The notes under the pieces were generated by a model. The model worked only from the letters and a program-made list of their open reading frames with translations. It did not search any database and was not told where the DNA came from. From Flaveria trinervia (taxonomy: Eukaryota > Streptophyta > Magnoliopsida > Asterales > Asteraceae): a DNA stretch of 64,000 nt. The number at the start of each line of letters is the position of its first letter. Position 1 is the first letter of the stretch. Shown here one piece after another: positions 37,803-49,566 of the stretch. A program made the translations under genes and the position numbers. The stretch is taken from the NCBI GenBank assembly GCA_025506515.1, contig CM046444.1:122165701-122229700 (forward strand), given 5' to 3'.

Positions 37803-39316
37803 GAGGTAATTACATAAATAGTCACTGTGGTTTATATAAAGTAATGGTTTATATAAAGTAACAAGTTTGGATACTAAGGGGTTGTTTGTGTTTTGACTGA
37901 CCGGCTGACCCGGCTGACTCGGTCAGCGGGTTAGCCCGTTTGATTTCGGCTTCGAACCCGGTTGACCGGGTCTCCAGTGCGGACCCGGACCTTGAAAAAA
38001 AGATGCTGACCGGCTGACCCGCAGGCCTCGGCCCCCTCGCGACCCGCAGCCCCCCCCTACGGTGGTGGTTCTGACCGGTGGTGTGACTCCGGTGGGTTTT
38101 GTTACTTAAATAATGAATCGTTTTGGTTCCAGTCAGATACTGAATCAGACAACTAAGTTTCAGTCAGATGCATACCCAGTTAGTGTAATGAAATAACCCC
38201 TAAGAGTTTTTTGTAACAAGTTGGGATATTGTGTTTTAAATTTTGTAACAAGATAAGGTATTAAAACTAACAGACGTTAACTTTTCTGTTAAATTTAAAT
38301 GAAATGACTAAAATATCCTTTGAGGGATTGTTTTTGTAATTTTATCAATCCCTTTTAATTTAGGGAACATTTGTGTAATTAACCATAACCAACCCAACCT
38401 ATTCTCCCACTGTCTCTCACTCCCATCAAACCTTCACCACCATTCAATCCACCGCCGCCGCCACCCACCATCATCACTCATATTCAGACCACCACCGCCT
38501 CAATCCACCACCACCGCCACACACCGCCATTTAACTAGCATTCATTTCAGACCATCACCGCCATTCAATCCACCATCGCCACTACCCACCACCGTATAAC
38601 CGATTCCATTTCAGACCACCATCGTTATCACCACCATCGTCGCCCACCGCTATTTAAGCCGCTCCTATTTCAGACCAACACCATCATCAAATCGAAGTTA
38701 ATCATAAAAATACAAAGGGATGAACATAAAAAAACCTAAAATCATCAACAAAAACACTTAAAATTGATGTGTGAATAATGTTTAGGGTGAACTCAGATGT
38801 TGTTTGTCAAGTTAGACCTTCGATTTTGAGCATTTGGAGCTTTGATTTGGAGGTGGGGATGAGGCGACAGTGACTAGGGGTGGGGACAGAGATGGATGGT
38901 GGTGATGTGAGGGTATCACAATGACGATGATGTAATGCGGTGGGACTGTGGTTGTGGCCGACAGGGGACAATGGTGATGGACATCCGCGGCAGTCGGCGG
39001 TTATGGCTGACAATGGTGGAACTCATCGTGAAGACATACATATATGTGTGTATATGTATAACTATGTGTATATATATGTATATGTATCATTTTAACTAAT
39101 TTACATGAATAGTCCCCCTAAGTTGCATGAGTAGTCATATGATGTGAAAATACTAAAATGCCCTTAAACTTAACATACAATCTAACGTCTGTTAGTGTTA
39201 ATACTTAAATTTGTTACAAAATTAAAAGTGTGTATCCAAAGATGTTACTTTTTTTTTCTTAGTACACAAACCTGTTATTTTAAATAAATCACATGGAGCA
39301 TTTATGTAATTAACTC
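37803..39316. mobile_element. Mutator-like MITE, 1514 bp, with nested Harbinger-type MITE
   Basis: Terminal repeats start GAGGTAATTACATAAAT on the left and GAGTTAATTACATAAAT inverted on the right. They are flanked by a perfect 9-bp duplication TATATATTA (37794-37802 and 39317-39325). A 9-bp target duplication with long inverted ends points to the Mutator superfamily. The core holds a CCACCGCC-rich tract (about 38440-38640). No transposase ORF is present. A 323-bp MITE is inserted near the left end. Confidence 0.85.
37878..38200. mobile_element. PIF/Harbinger-type MITE, 323 bp, GC-rich
   Basis: The ends are GGGGTTGTTTG and, inverted, GGGGTTATTTC, with a TAA target duplication on both sides (37875-37877 and 38201-38203). 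TAA/TTA duplications define the PIF/Harbinger (Tourist) group. The interior is unusually GC-rich for this window, with repeated CTGACCGG and GACCCG words. It is nested in the Mutator-like element. Confidence 0.75.
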
Positions 39317-39349
39317 TATATATTATAAATCAAAAATTAAAAAGATATA

Positions 39350-39531
39350 GTGGGTGTTTGGGTAAGTTTTTTAAAATCTCTTTTTGATTTTTTGGAGGGT
39401 AAAAAGACAATAATGCCCCTCCAAAAATCACAATAATTATAACTTATTTTGATTTTTGGATGGGCATTATTGTCTTTTTACCATCCAAAAAGTCAAAAGG
39501 AGTTTTTAAAAAAACTTATCCAAACACTCAC
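39350..39531. mobile_element. Foldback MITE, 182 bp
   Basis: Two arms of about 75 bp pair almost completely: GTGGGTGTTTGGGTAAGTTT on the left and, inverted, GTGAGTGTTTGGATAAGTTT on the right. Both arms include TAAAAAGACAATAATGCCC. The loop is about 30 bp. Direct repeats ATATA flank it. The superfamily is uncertain. Confidence 0.7.
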
Positions 39532-40527
39532 ATATAAATCATCACCAAAATTTTCTGTATAATTATATTAATTACTAATAATAGTATATAATACATTTTT
39601 AAATTAAAAATATTTTTTTAATAAATTAAAGAAAAAGATCTTTTGAAACTTCTATAAAACAATAATTTTTTTAAAAAAAGTACAAATACTTGCCGCTGAA
39701 TGCATACATTAACATGTTTATAAGCAATAAAATCCATATCCATAGTAAAATAGCATCGCCTTTATTATAAGTGGAAGTGTCGAACTAAGTACTAGTCATT
39801 CAATTTTTCCACTCATATGTAAATCGTTTTGACATGTCAACAACAGTGATGCCACTATATGACTTGTATTATATGTAACGTAGGTTGTACTTTCAAGAAC
39901 GAATAATTAATTAATCTAGATCAATAATGCAAGACATCGACTAGTGGATCAATCATAAAATGTTGTAAACTCCACGTTTGTGTTGATTTACATGTGCATG
40001 GGTGCACATTAAAACTGTCATGTTTGAACCCGAGCTCGGCTTATAATTTGTTATCCAACACGTCCCTGTTTTTAAGAAAACATCCTGATGATAAGACATA
40101 ATCCCTCGGTTTAAATTACATGAGGTGAAAAAAATCCAAGACAACCATCATATCACTTTTAGAAAAGTTTGAATATAAAATACAAGGAGTGTTCAAAAGA
40201 AAAAATATAGGTTTAGGCACACATGATTTATTAATGGCATAATGTAACATGGAGTAAAGATAGAACAAAAGAGATTTGCTTTTAGACTCATAAATCATGA
40301 AAATTTTCATACAAAGAGTCATGAAAGTAGTCATTGCTTTGTCTCTTTGGCCATATGATACGCGAACAAATTTACAACATTTAATCTATGTTTACGTATC
40401 ATAAGAAGGGTTTTTTGAATTTACAGACTTGAACCTACCTTTAAGAAAATTAAATTTATATATAACAACAATCTTTAGTATAACCTGGTAAACTTACAAT
40501 TTTAAATATTTAAACTTTAAAAAGCAA
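39532..40527. other. Spacer with Helitron-like debris
   Basis: 39540-39690 resembles the AT-rich 5' part of the Helitron-like copy at about 37330-37500. The remainder shows no gene. Confidence 0.4.
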
Positions 40528-40562
40528 CTAGATTTAAACACCCGCGCTACGCCGCGGGATTT
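40528..40562 (-). mobile_element. Helitron-like 3' terminus with GC-rich hairpin
   Basis: On the minus strand the hairpin CCCGCG-GCGTAG-CGCGGG is followed by TGTTTAAAT, CTAG and T. This is a strong Helitron 3' signature of a different family from the AT-rich hairpin copies. The body extends to the right. Confidence 0.65.
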
Positions 40563-40849
40563 GAAAGGTGGGAAAAAATAAACATGTTATAACGGTATAA
40601 ATATAATTTAAGAATTTGACAGTGTGTGAAATAAACGTTATAAAACACGACTAACATTTTAAAATTCAATTATCATGATCTGTAAGCGCAAAAAATAGTA
40701 CGTTGTTGTTAGATATTTTAGTGTAATTGTATTGACTAATAACCAATATGATCATAATATCCATCAAACAAGTTAGGAGGTGCAAAGTGCACGTTTGTTT
40801 GAATGTATTATGATTTTCGATATTGAAAACTTTCTTAGTGGCGAAGCCC

Positions 40850-40960
40850 CTAAACAATGGGGGTTCCAAGGGGGCAACACCCACTTGGGGGGGATCTGGG
40901 GGCAGCGCCCCTGATAGCGGGGTCCAAGGGGCAAAGCCCCTGGCTGGGGTCGAACTGCCA
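40850..40960. repeat. GC-rich patch of GGGGC/GCCCC short inverted words
   Basis: About 110 bp with AAGCCCCT, GGGGGCAACACCC, GGGGGCAGCGCCCCT and GGGGCAAAGCCCCT. Similar patches occur in retrotransposon long terminal repeats of dicots, and the sequence to about 41340 could be LTR and leader. I could not find a paired LTR, so the identity is open. Confidence 0.35.
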
Positions 40961-43170
40961 GGTCAGCTTGGAAATTTTTTATTTTGGTAAAAATAATTTC
41001 ATTAAAATTTGCATTTCGAATTGATTTTCTAGAATTTCACATGTGAAATTCGAGTGGAAAATACGTATTTTTAATGATTATTTAAAATAAAAATAAAATT
41101 GATTAAACTGCCAAATGGCAGTTTTTCCAGTTATTTTCCCTCCAAAACCGAATGAGATGAGGAATATTGGTCACATGCTTCTTCTCGGATTTTTCATCTT
41201 TTGCTTCACGAAAATTCACACAAAACAACATACGAATTCTTGATCTCGTCTGAGTTGTATCCGATTGATTTATTCGAGCGCATCACCGAATAATTTCGAT
41301 CTGAAAGAGATCTTCACGACTCTCAGATTATCCAAGTGTTCTACAATTGTGAAAATGAACATCAAGAAAAACAAAATGTAATTTAAACAAAGACAAATGA
41401 TGTATATAACAAAACTTATGTGAGTATTGAGTATAAAACTAAACAAAATAAGTGTTAAAAAGATAACAAATAGTAAATAGTAAAAAGAAATTTAAAATGA
41501 TAGAATTGCAGCTGCAGAAAAAAAATATAATTAACACATATTAAAATGAAATATTTTTTAACAATAAAATTATCCATTTTTTCTTTTTGCAAAATTTTTC
41601 CTAAACAAAAATAATGACAACAATTAAACCTTAAAGTACAAAAGCTATATATAGAAAGATTGATTTTGGGAGCTGAGTGAGTATCTCGATATAATATTAA
41701 ATTAAGCAGGAAATGCAACAATCAAAACTAAACTTGTAGTGGGTTTCGAACCCAATCACTAGTGATTTAACCAAATCATCTAGTGCATTAATTTTGTTAC
41801 ATAATCGAATCTAGCTTTTTAAATAAAAAAAAATCTAGTAATAAAAAGATAATATTTTTACTGTACAAACCTACATACTGTTTTAATAGGTATATTAATT
41901 ATTAATACCTATAGACGAGAAGTATGTTAGCCAAGAAATATCCATAAATATAGGGTTTTTTTGGTGATTTCCTTCCTATTTTATTGGAAAGATGAAGCAT
42001 GATAACTAATAAGAAGAGACAAAGATTGTGACATCACATAATCATTCTTTTTTCTTATTTGTGTATTAATTATGGGAACATGTGGCCAGCTATGCTAATT
42101 TGGAATTACGAATAGGTCACATGATGTCTAAGAAAATGTGTCTTTTTCATGGTTATATTTAGTGGGTGATTAATTGACTTTTTAAATGTAATATTATGTG
42201 GTAAAGGTTGTCCTAATTAAAGTGGTTAACAAGTTGTTACATGTCCAAGGTATAAAGATATAATTTAGTATTAATGTAACCAACAAATTAATCATCAATA
42301 ATAAGTTAATGACAGGATAAAATAGGTAGCTTTACATTGAACAAATTGCAGAATAATAGTAGTTACTTCACTGGAGCAGCTAGATTTATTTCATTGTTCC
42401 ATATTATTCAATTTTGTTTGGGGGCATGTTTTATACATGTTAATTGCCATTGGTGGAGTGCGGGCCTAGAGCAACCCTGATAATGTTGTTGCTTTGTGAT
42501 ATTAAAGTTATAAGTTTAAGCAATGACAACAGTTTCTTGTATAAGGTGTAGGGTAATAATGCATAATCAGAACACGAAACGATCTGGTCTCTCACTTATA
42601 AACACAGATACACAACTTTATCATCAAATCAACTTTGATTTTTCATTTTTATTATCTTCTAAACATATAAGCATATCTACTTTTTATACATTTTCTGTTT
42701 TCTATAAAAGAAATATTTAGGTTTTGCTTATAATTATATATGAAAGAAAATAAAATAAATATAACAATAAAAAACATAGTTTTCTTGATGAACAATAAAT
42801 ACAATAAAAATTAATTAAACATCATCAATAAATATAATAAAAATTAATTAAACATGTGAATTGTGACACTTATTGTGAGACTAGTTTTTTTTAAATAAAG
42901 CTTGTAAACCATTTTTTTATTGGTGTACATGATGGTTTTTCAAACATTTGTATAAGTTGTGTTGCACAAAAAGAGAATCGCAAATGTTACCAATGACAAG
43001 TCTATTTTACAAAACCGAAAGCACATAGAATAAAAATATAATACACAATATGTTATACCATTAAAGTTATATTAAATCGTTTTCTGATGACTTGCTGGTT
43101 TTATCTTTTTTAAATTCCTCATTAAAAAAATTAAAATGTGACTTAAAAGGGTGAGAGAGATCTAGGCCCA
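40961..43170. other. AT-rich spacer
   Basis: No gene recognised. A short direct repeat AATAAAAATTAATTAAACAT occurs at about 42800-42855. Confidence 0.5.
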
Positions 43171-43239
43171 ACCTTTTTGAGCCTAGATCCACCTATAAAT
43201 GAAATCCAAACTCATTTACTAAATATACTTTGCAGAGTA

Positions 43240-43392
43240 AAGAGCATGAACCGGCCCAATTTCATCTTATTCACAAGCCCAAATTCTGTAATCCAAATAC
43301 TTAACTTACATAAGCCCAAATCATGGTCATCAGTCGATGCTAGCCCAGTAACCCATCTTATATAATGGGCCACAAAATACCACTATAAAGAT
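43240..43392 (+). promoter_or_regulatory. Distal TBP promoter with GGCCCA/TGGGCC (site II-like) elements
   Basis: Several GGCCCAAT, AGCCCAAA and TGGGCC words cluster here. TGGGCY motifs are TCP-binding site II elements common in promoters of housekeeping genes. The segment has a diverged second copy at 50021-50107. It is separated from the TBP TATA boxes by a Mutator-like MITE. Confidence 0.5.
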
Positions 43393-43488
43393 AGTCGATT
43401 TACAATCATACCCACGTTCCAATACTCATCAACAACCCCCAGCAGGGATACTTTCGGAAGCCTATATGCACACAAACCCCAAAGATAA

Positions 43489-43941
43489 GAGTTAATTACA
43501 CGATTGGTCCCTGTGGTATGCCCATATTGCAATATTGGTCCCAACTTTTAAAAATTACGAGTTTTGTTCTAACTGTTTACCAACTCGTAACACGATTGGT
43601 CTCTCACACTAACTTCTGTTAAGTTTTGCAGTTAAGTGATTGTGGAAAAATTATATTACGGCTGAACTAAAAAACAATATTATTTAATATGAAACCCTTT
43701 TTAATATGTATGTGTGTATGTGTGTATATATATATATTTTTTAATATAATAATAAAAATACATATAAAAGGATAAAATAGTCATTTTGATAAATCTAACA
43801 GCAAAAACTAACGTCCATTCACATCAGAAACCAACCGTGTTACAGTTAGATAAATAATTGGGATCAAACTTGTATTTTCTCAAAAATTAGGACCAAACTT
43901 GTAATTTGGGCATACCACAGGGCCAATAGTGTAATTTACTC
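43489..43941. mobile_element. Mutator-like MITE, 453 bp, in the TBP promoter
   Basis: The ends are GAGTTAATTACACGATTGG and, inverted, GAGTAAATTACACTATTGG. They are flanked by CCAAAGATAA (43479-43488) and CCAAAGACAA (43942-43951), a 9/10 target duplication. Arms exceed 100 bp and include CCACAGG and CATACC words in mirror order. There is no CAC-rich core, so it is the shortest of the four family members here. Its right end is about 100 bp upstream of the first TBP TATA box. Confidence 0.9.
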
Positions 43942-44040
43942 CCAAAGACAAATATCATCCACCCACAAAGTCTTCACCGCCTCTAGATCTTTCCCCCATA
44001 AACTCACGTCTTTTGCCTCAAATCTCCCTTCACAAACACC

Positions 44041-44068
44041 TATAAAAGATCATATGTTCGTATAAAAG
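44041..44068 (+). promoter_or_regulatory. Two TATA boxes of the TBP gene
   Basis: TATAAAAG at 44041-44048 and TATAAAAG again at 44061-44068, 20 bp apart and each in a similar context (GATC/GTCAC follow). They point to a start near 44070-44100. Which one is used cannot be told from sequence. Confidence 0.5.
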
Positions 44069-44201
44069 GTCACCATTTTCAAAATTTTACCGCTTTTTCT
44101 TCGGTTTCTGTTGTGGGTTTGCATCGATTGTGATCTTATTGTAGTCTTGATTCAGCTTTTTAGTGTAAATCGGAGCAAAACCCCGTGAGATTCGACACCA
44201 T

Positions 44202-44750
44202 AAAAGGTTGATTACAACACTGTTTGTTAAGATTTTGGGTTTTCTTTCTTGTGAATCGGAGTTTGATTGTGGTGATTTATCGCAAATTGAGTGATTAGTT
44301 GGGGTTTTTAGCTTTTAGTTTTTGGAAAGAACCCTAGTTTTATGGATTAGGTTTGTGGATCTCTGTAAAAAAGGTTGTAATTTTTCAGTAAAAAGGTGGA
44401 AAAGAATGTTGGAGAATAGTTTAATTGATTGTTGATATCTGGGTGTTTCGATTATTAACTATAATTTCAAGAACCCTAAAAGGCCAATTACGAATTTACA
44501 ACACTGTTCTTCAGGTTTTTGGCTTTCTTTTCTTGTGAATCGAAGTTTAATTGTAGTGATTTATGTCAACAGTTAACTCGAGTGATCAGTTAGTATTGTA
44601 GCTTTTAGGTTTTGGAAAAACCCTAATTTTCTGGATCAATTTCATGGATATGTATCAAAAAGTTTGTAAATTCCCCGTAAATAGGTGGAAATAATGTCAG
44701 GAGAATAGTTTGGTTGATTATTGGTATCTGGGTGTTTCAATTTATTAACA
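44202..44750 (+). repeat. Tandem duplication in the TBP leader
   Basis: Copy 1 (about 44202-44460) and copy 2 (about 44478-44750) share TACAACACTGTT, TCTTGTGAATCG, AGTGATTTAT, GGAAARACCCTA and TATCTGGGTGTTTC in the same order. They are roughly 80 percent alike. Copy 2 ends 30 bp before the start codon. The region probably holds the leader exon and a leader intron. Confidence 0.85.
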
Positions 44751-44780
44751 TTTGTTTTCATAAAACAATAAAAAGGATTT

Positions 44781-47700
44781 ATGGCAGATCAAGTGTTAGA
44801 GGGTAGCCAACCAGTTGACCTCTCTAAGCACCCATCTGGAATCGTTCCTACTCTTCAGTAAGTACTTTTTGTTATGACTTTTAATACCATCATCATAAAA
44901 GAACATATCTTTTCGAATCAGTTTCATATATGTGTCGATAATTTAGCATGTTTGGGTATAGAACTGTAAATTCATTGATATTACTGGTGAATGGTTATGA
45001 TGTTGAATTAGAGTACTAGACATTACATGCAAAGTTTGTTACCTTTGTTATTTTTTTCGGATTTATGAGTAGAATTTATGGATGCAATACAAATATAGAT
45101 ATGAATGGTTTTTTGTTGCATATAATCAAGTTATAATGGATGGTCAACAATACACGGTGATTTTGGTTGGGATTGGTTAAGCATGTTGTGATTGTGATTC
45201 AAATTGTCCTGTGGATTTGTTACAACATTGAAGGATTTTGCACTATTCACTCAATTCGTAGAATTTTTATACGGATTATTGGTTAGCTTCAAGAGTTAAT
45301 AAATATTCTTGAAATTTGAATTCAAGATATTTTCTGAAGTTTGACCTCAAAATTCAAAATGTATACATGCTGCAAGAATTTACTCTGGATTTTGACGAGT
45401 TAACACTTATGAATATCTTCTACTATATTGCAACATAAATTTTCACTTTCTAATATGTATATATTTTGTTATCTTGATACTTGTAGGAATATTGTGTCTA
45501 CTGTGAATCTTGATTGCAAGCTAGACCTTAAGGCAATTGCCCTACAAGCTCGTAATGCAGAATATAACCCAAAGGTATGAGTTTTGCAGTAATATTCATT
45601 ATATAAGAACTCTTCCTTTTAAAACTGTTAATTTGTTTCTCAATTTGGAAAATCTTGGTTGTTGACATATTTATTGCTATTCAGCGTTTTGCTGCTGTAA
45701 TCATGAGGATAAGAGAACCAAAAACTACCGCCTTGATCTTTGCTTCTGGGAAAATGGCAAGTTCCCTCATTACCCCTACTTTATTTGAATATTATTATTA
45801 ATTTTCCGCTTCTTTTATGCAAAAGAACCATTCTTTTACTTTCTATATAAAATTAATCCAGTTAAATTGGAAGTACTCTTTTTTTTGCCATTTAACTATG
45901 TTGATTTTGTTATAATTTCTGATTTCATAATAATTGAATAGAGCCGCATCATCTTTCAAGATGTAATATTGATTAGACAGTTTAAAGGCTTAAGAAACTT
46001 ATTTACCATATGTTGTGGTATGTTCTGATTTGTATTGTTTATATATAAAAATGTCTAGAAGATATTTGTGGCTAGCTTAGGGATACATGGGTCAAAACTC
46101 AAAAGTGACCCCAAGTGCATTTGAATTGATGAAAGTGAACCCAAGTGAAGACTTAAATGCTTATAAGCTCTTGATAGTTATATTCAGGAAAGTATATTAA
46201 CATTTTAATCGTAAAGTTTCAATCATATTTATGCATTAATAGTTAGTTACAAAATTGAAGTAAAGGAAGAAAATTTTGTGGTGGTCAATCACTCAACCGA
46301 CCCATTTCCACTCTAATTTCTACCTTGCCGGCAGGTATGCACAGGAGCCAAGAGTGAACAACAATCCAAATTAGCAGCACGCAAGGTCCTTCAAGAGCAT
46401 AAATTTTATTTGTTATATTACTCTTGTCATATTTACTCAAAAATATCTGAACACATGACTTAGTGCATAGTTTGAAACTTTTTACGATTATTCTCTTGGT
46501 TATGCTTCTTGGCACCAAATGAACGTCAATGGGAATTTTGGTCATTCTAGCTCCAAATTTCATCAAATTAACTGCTAATTTTCATATGATTCCATAAAGT
46601 TCCTTTTTTATCTAGTCCTTATCATCTTCTGTGTAATGTTTGTTTTTCAGTATGCCAGAATTATTCAGAAACTTGGATTCCCAGCCAAATTTAAGGTAAC
46701 CATATTCATATATCTTATCTTTCATGAGTTCCATCATTGGGTTCTTCATATACAACATATGTGAATTGCAACACAAGTTAAATTTTAAATGGTATCTTGT
46801 AGGATTTCAAGATTCAGAATATTGTTGGTTCATGTGATGTAAAATTCCCATTAGACTCGAAGGCCTTGCTTATTCTCATGGTGCCTTTTCAAGTGTGAGT
46901 TCCTAGTCTTCTATTAAAGGTGGCAAGTTGAACATGTTGGGTGGGTTGGGTAACAGGCCAAAACAAGTTTTGTTTGAAACAGACTGGGTTTTCCCGCTAA
47001 TACTTTTTTGCTCAATTTTTAAGAATGTTCTATGCCATAAATATAGTCATGCAATGACTTTCAACCCATTCGACTCCTTTTGCATTTTGCAATTCTTGGA
47101 TTTGACACTTTTGACATAAAAACACAACCTAAATTGACCCGTTCACAAGTAAACACAAACTATAATTTTGATATATTACCATGTTAGCTAAATTTTCTGA
47201 TTTGTTATGTTTGACTCTTATATCTATTTCTTAATTCAGTATGAACCAGAACTATTCCCCGGACTTATATATCGTATGAAACAACCAAAAATCGTTCTCC
47301 TAATTTTCGTTTCTGGGAAAATTGTTCTTACAGGAGCCAAGGTTTGCCGACTTTTTAACCTCTTGTAAGCTTTTGATTTCAAATGTTAGTTTTGAGTTTT
47401 GACTTTAGTCCTCATATATTTTGACTTTTCAGGTCAGAGATGAGACGTATACTGCCTTCGAGAACATATATCCTGTGCTTACTGAATTCAGAAAGAATCA
47501 ACAGTGGTATGTCGTTGTCATACACCCATGAAATCAAATATAGGCAGCAAAACATGGTGGTTAGGTGGGTTGGTTAACGGGTCAAAACGGGCAAATTTTT
47601 TAGTCATGTCAAGACGGGGTGGGTCATAAATCGTATGAACTTTTAATGTATTTGCACATAAGTTGGACTTCAATCTTGTATGATTATACCCTTGATCTTA

Positions 47701-48311
47701 TAAAACTCAATGAAAAGGTCCTCTATTAAATTAAGGGACTTCAATCCTTAATCATGCAAAAAGGACTTTACCAGCTGAGTGTTGTGCCTAATTTCCAACA
47801 ATAAGAACTAGTTAAAAATAAGTCTAGGCATGTTCTTCTTGACTTTTTATAAGTTTAAGAATTCAATGATTCTGCACAATTCCAGCAAAATCAGTTGGAG
47901 TTATTCAAAAGTTTCTTTTAAAAAAAGAGAATGATGATCCAATTTCTTGTTTAATAAATGAATGAATTTAGGAGTTTGCAAATAATTGAGTGTACTCTGT
48001 TTGACTTATAAATTGTTTAACTGATTTTCTTGTTGGCTAAACCTTTTCTCATTTCGCCCACATTCTACTAGATGTCAATAAAATATAACCCAGATTGTTA
48101 TATTCTTAAACATGGGTTGAAATCACCCTTTATAGAAGCAATTAGTGGATTAAGCCTGTGCTAGTAATTTTAAACTTTTTTTGCACCATGTCTGAGTCAA
48201 AGTTTGTAGAATTAAGGAGCAATTATGCAGAAAAACATCATGGAAACAAGAGAGTGACTACATTCATGAATCTAAAAATACTTGACATAATGCATTGCTT
48301 TTTGGTGCAGA
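44781..48311 (+). CDS. TBP: TATA-binding protein (TBP), nine coding exons
   Basis: General transcription factor that binds TATA elements as part of TFIID. Exons: 44781-44857, 45487-45574, 45685-45756, 46335-46385, 46651-46695, 46803-46894, 47240-47341, 47433-47506, and one base at 48311. The N terminus [20 protein letters not shown] is typical of plants. The two saddle repeats contain [20 protein letters not shown] and [20 protein letters not shown], carrying the DNA-intercalating Phe pairs and SGK(M/I) motifs. Exon 3 ends at a GC donor (ATG|GCAAGT). The last intron splits the stop codon: CAG TG before it and A at 48311 after it. A one-base deletion near 46850 (CCATTAGA where CCAATTAGA is needed) breaks the frame in exon 6. 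With that base the protein is exactly 200 residues, the usual plant length. Since all else is intact, I read it as a likely sequencing error. Confidence 0.93.
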
Positions 48312-49139
48312 TTCTTGAGAAGGTTGAAGTGGTGTTTCATGGTGGTGAAGGTTGACTTTAGGGTCTAACTTTGTTGTGGAGGACAAAAGTGTAAATATGG
48401 TGGTGAAAATGGAAGTGAAGGGGCTAATGTAGTAATGCACCCACTTTACCTTCTTTTTTTGTAATCCAGATTATAATCACATAAAACAGAACCATTTCTG
48501 CTAGTCACTAGGCTTTTTAAAGCCCATATGACCCAAAACATCTTTTTCTTATAATTTGGCTAAATTTAGTTTGTTGTTGCTTGTTGAATCTATAAATGTT
48601 ACCATACATAGGATCTTTAAATAGTTAATGACTCTAATTAGAGGTTACATACTTGCAACTTGGAACTACAAAATCTTGTAATTAGGCAAGCCAAGGGACT
48701 CTAATTAGAGATTACTGAGTTGATGAACAAGGCAAACTGATTGTTTCATGATTGATGAATCTTCTAACAAAATAATATATCATTCTAATGTGTTCTGTTT
48801 TACCGTGACTAGATTTTTAGGAAATTTTGTTGCACTCTCGTTAGAATACAATGGGTAATTTGACTGTTGTTTGTTCAATTATTCAAGAAAAGTATTTAAC
48901 CATGCTAATTATTTATAGACTTAAGGAACAACCATGTATTCAACCTTTGTTGTTGTTAAAACTAGTCTTTTTTGAATCGCAGTAAAAACATACTTTGTAG
49001 TGCTCTTAAATGTCTTTTCACAACACTCAAAACAACATCAATGTAACTCTTAAGAATTTCATCTTTTCTTTTGAAACATAACCTTATTTTTTATATACCT
49101 TTCAAGTATCTGAATAACCATTTAATTGCTTCCTAATGT
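48312..49139. other. TBP 3' region and spacer
   Basis: The first few hundred bases are the likely TBP 3' UTR exon, starting at the acceptor TTTGGTGCAG. The rest is AT-rich with no recognised gene. Confidence 0.5.
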
Positions 49140-49510
49140 TTTCTTTTCGGATCTAACATAAACTAACTAACTACCCCGATACCATGAGAAAAATCTGGTC
49201 GAGTCCAAACCATAGCGTATGTGAGATTGCCGACCTGCGAACGCGCAAGGAATTTTAGCCATCTTTGTGGAAGCTAATCTTTGGTAAACTTTTAATGACT
49301 TCCTAATGATGTATTTCTAGGCTTGATCTTCTCATTATTCATCTTGAATCTTTTCAACATTATTCATGCGTATTTAATGTGGGACAATGTTAAAGAATCA
49401 TCCTTCTTGTTTTGGATCATGCTCATCCAAAGTATCTGTTTGGTCGGACTTAAACCTTTCATCTTAAATTTCTTGACATTTCATTCTTTAACTTGCCAAT
49501 CTCATTAATA
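49140..49510 (-). pseudogene. Ty1-copia reverse transcriptase/RNase H remnant
   Basis: The minus strand translates in shifting frames to FKMKGLSPTKQIL, then LTLSHIKYA, then LKRFKMNNEKIKP, and further on QVGNLTYAMVWTRPD with FSHGIGVVS. These match the conserved end of copia reverse transcriptase and the junction to RNase H (MKDLGxAKxILG and SLMYAMVCTRPD in the family). Stop codons and frameshifts show it is dead. It probably belongs to the same minus-strand element as the fragment at 51030-51320. Confidence 0.75.
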
Positions 49511-49566
49511 TTTGATATTGCAATCAACATATCATCTAGAATCTAGATAAAGTACTATAATTAGAG

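Noticed and set aside
44781..48311. Calling TBP a pseudogene
   Set aside because: Only one homopolymer base is missing while eight exons, splice sites and the 200-codon total are intact; a sequence error is the simpler reading.
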